This document shows positions 62,947 through 64,000 of a stretch of DNA of 64,000 bases, one piece after another (position 1 is the stretch's first letter; every line of letters starts with the position of its first letter). The translations under genes were made by a program, and so were the position numbers. This DNA comes from Allocoleopsis franciscana PCC 7113. Lineage in GTDB: Bacteria; Cyanobacteriota; Cyanobacteriia; Cyanobacteriales; Coleofasciculaceae. Below the pieces are notes generated by a model that was given only the letters and a program-made list of their open reading frames with translations, did not search any database and had not been told where the DNA came from. Where the stretch lies: NCBI RefSeq assembly GCF_000317515.1, contig NC_019738.1, positions 5,544,001 to 5,608,000 on the forward strand, read 5' to 3'.

Positions 62947-64000
62947 GTGAAAAGCACACCTTGGTCTATTTGTACAGGTTTATTGCTATCTCTGACTTTG
63001 AGTAATTCAGTTGTTGCTCAAGTCCCAAATCCGGAAGATATTACTCCCAATTCAACAGCTTCAGCGGCGGACTTACGGATTACGCCTCGCTTAGGAGTGG
63101 GCTACAGTACTTCTGGGGGAGGTTACGATGGTTTTACTCGCTTTGAGGGTTTTGTTCCATTACTGCAAAATCCCGGTACAAACCTGACCTTTCTAGAAGG
63201 GCGGCTACTGTTAGATAATAGTGCTGATTTAGGTGGTAACCTGCTGTTGGGTCATCGTCTCTACAACTCACAGTTAAACCGCACATTTGGCGGTTATGTC
63301 TCTTTCGACAATCGCAACACGGGTAAAAGCAGCTTTAACCAATTAGGATTAGGGCTTGAAAGTCTGGGCAAAGTTTGGGACTTTCGAGTGAATGGCTATA
63401 TTCCTCTGGGCAACAGCCGCAAGTTGGCGAGTGAGACGGGTTTTGATACCGGTTTACAGGCGAGTGGTACCCCTTTCTTTCAAGGCAACTATTTAGTTAC
63501 ACAGGCAATCCGAGAAAGCCAACAAGTTCGACGATATGAAGCGGCACTGGGGGGATTTGACATTGAGGCAGGAGCCAAAATTGCCAAGCTAGGAAATAGT
63601 GGCGATTTACGGGGCTATGGTGGAGTGTACTATTACGGTGGTAAAGGTGTTGATTCTGCTCTCGGTTGGCGTGTAAGGCTGGAAGCACGTCCTACAGACA
63701 ACCTAAACCTTGGCGTAGCAGTGCAAGATGACCGTCTTTTTGGCACGAACGTACTGTTTAATGTGGGAGTTACCTTTCCTGGAAATCGTCCCAAGAAATT
63801 CAAGAATGATTCGGAATCTGTTATTGCCCGATTAGGGGAATCCATCTCGCGCACGAATAGTATTGCTATCAAGTCTCAAACTGAAGCGACATCCTTTAGC
63901 CAAAACGTCACTGTCGCGGCAACCAATCCCCAAACCGGTGCGCCTTATGTGTTTCAACACGTCAATTCAGGGCAAGCGGGGGGAAATGGTACGTTTGAAA
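62947..64000 (+). CDS. Outer-membrane barrel protein (inverse-autotransporter-like), 5' part
   Basis: An open frame from GTG 62947 runs off the window end (351 codons seen). A signal peptide is clear (TGLLLSLTLSNSVVAQ). The next ~280 residues have the alternating pattern of a beta-barrel, with repeats such as GGNLLLGHRLYNSQLNR, FGGYVSFDNRNTGKSS, VWDFRVNGYIPLG and ARPTDNLNLGVAVQDDRLFG, resembling the intimin/invasin-type barrel (inverse autotransporter). After VTFPG a linker follows (ESISRTNSIAIKSQTEATS), then GAPYVFQHVNSGQAGGNGTFE, the usual beginning of a beta-helix passenger. Start is supported by AAGGAG 10 bases upstream. The C-terminus is outside the window. Confidence 0.75.
   Translation, partial: MKSTPWSICTGLLLSLTLSNSVVAQVPNPEDITPNSTASAADLRITPRLGVGYSTSGGGYDGFTRFEGFVPLLQNPGTNLTFLEGRLLLDNSADLGGNLLLGHRLYNSQLNRTFGGYVSFDNRNTGKSSFNQLGLGLESLGKVWDFRVNGYIPLGNSRKLASETGFDTGLQASGTPFFQGNYLVTQAIRESQQVRRYEAALGGFDIEAGAKIAKLGNSGDLRGYGGVYYYGGKGVDSALGWRVRLEARPTDNLNLGVAVQDDRLFGTNVLFNVGVTFPGNRPKKFKNDSESVIARLGESISRTNSIAIKSQTEATSFSQNVTVAATNPQTGAPYVFQHVNSGQAGGNGTFE

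Noticed and set aside
1..64000. Biosynthetic gene cluster, prophage, restriction-modification or CRISPR-Cas locus
   Set aside because: No PKS/NRPS, phage structural, methyltransferase/nuclease pair or Cas genes were found on either strand; only single mobile-element and toxin-antitoxin genes occur.

Overview
The window comes from a phycobilisome-bearing, probably filamentous cyanobacterium. The evidence is a phycoerythrin rod-linker operon, an NblA phycobilisome-degradation gene, a psbA (D1) gene, LL-diaminopimelate aminotransferase, many GCGATCGC (HIP1-type) octamers, short tandem heptamer/octamer repeats and large multi-PAS signalling proteins. The species cannot be named from the sequence alone. 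No rRNA, CRISPR array, prophage or plasmid functions were seen.

Layout. 0-6.5 kb: a small nblA gene diverges from a cpe cluster (cpeC, cpeD, cpeE, an extra CpcD-domain linker, cpeS, cpeT). An OmpR-type response regulator on the opposite strand separates it from cpeR. 6.5-9 kb: dapL, a type II toxin-antitoxin pair and a small unknown gene. 9-14 kb (minus strand): an MBOAT acyltransferase and a large SGNH/DUF1574-type partner with four N-terminal repeats, probably an envelope acylation pair. 15-21 kb: PEP carboxylase and a PEP-synthase-like protein. 21-28.5 kb: a tightly packed phosphorelay operon of four genes (sensor kinase, receiver, hybrid kinase, receiver-GAF-PAS protein) with no DNA-binding output. 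28.5-33 kb: a DUF3891 gene, tRNA-Thr(UGU) and a sulfate ABC transporter cluster (sbpA, cysT, cysW, NIL protein) without cysA.

33-40 kb: psbA, a nested-palindrome element, a protein joining a PlsY-like membrane domain to an ATP-grasp/phosphohistidine dikinase body, and a pentapeptide-repeat protein. 40-45.3 kb: an SLH-anchored glycoside-hydrolase-like protein, a stand-alone tnpB of the IS200/IS605 group and a decayed accessory stretch holding gene fragments, a 9-bp tandem repeat and a 46-codon gene. 45.3-64 kb: a lone sugar-type ABC permease, a giant PAS/GAF/GGDEF/EAL protein, a TPR-CHAT protease-like protein divergent from a DUF928 gene, nadE, a membrane-anchored beta-lactamase-fold hydrolase, an MFS transporter, a ribbon-helix-helix protein, map, a small Psb35-like membrane protein, and the start of an outer-membrane barrel adhesin cut by the window end.

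The items most worth a second look are the PlsY-dikinase fusion (35.1-38.0 kb), the four-repeat SGNH/MBOAT pair, the antisense regulator inside the cpe cluster, a 114-bp in-frame insert bounded by inverted repeats inside an EAL domain together with a related insert in ppc, the cloverleaf-like palindrome after psbA, and several small genes that are easily missed (nblA, the 46-codon gene, the Psb35-like gene).
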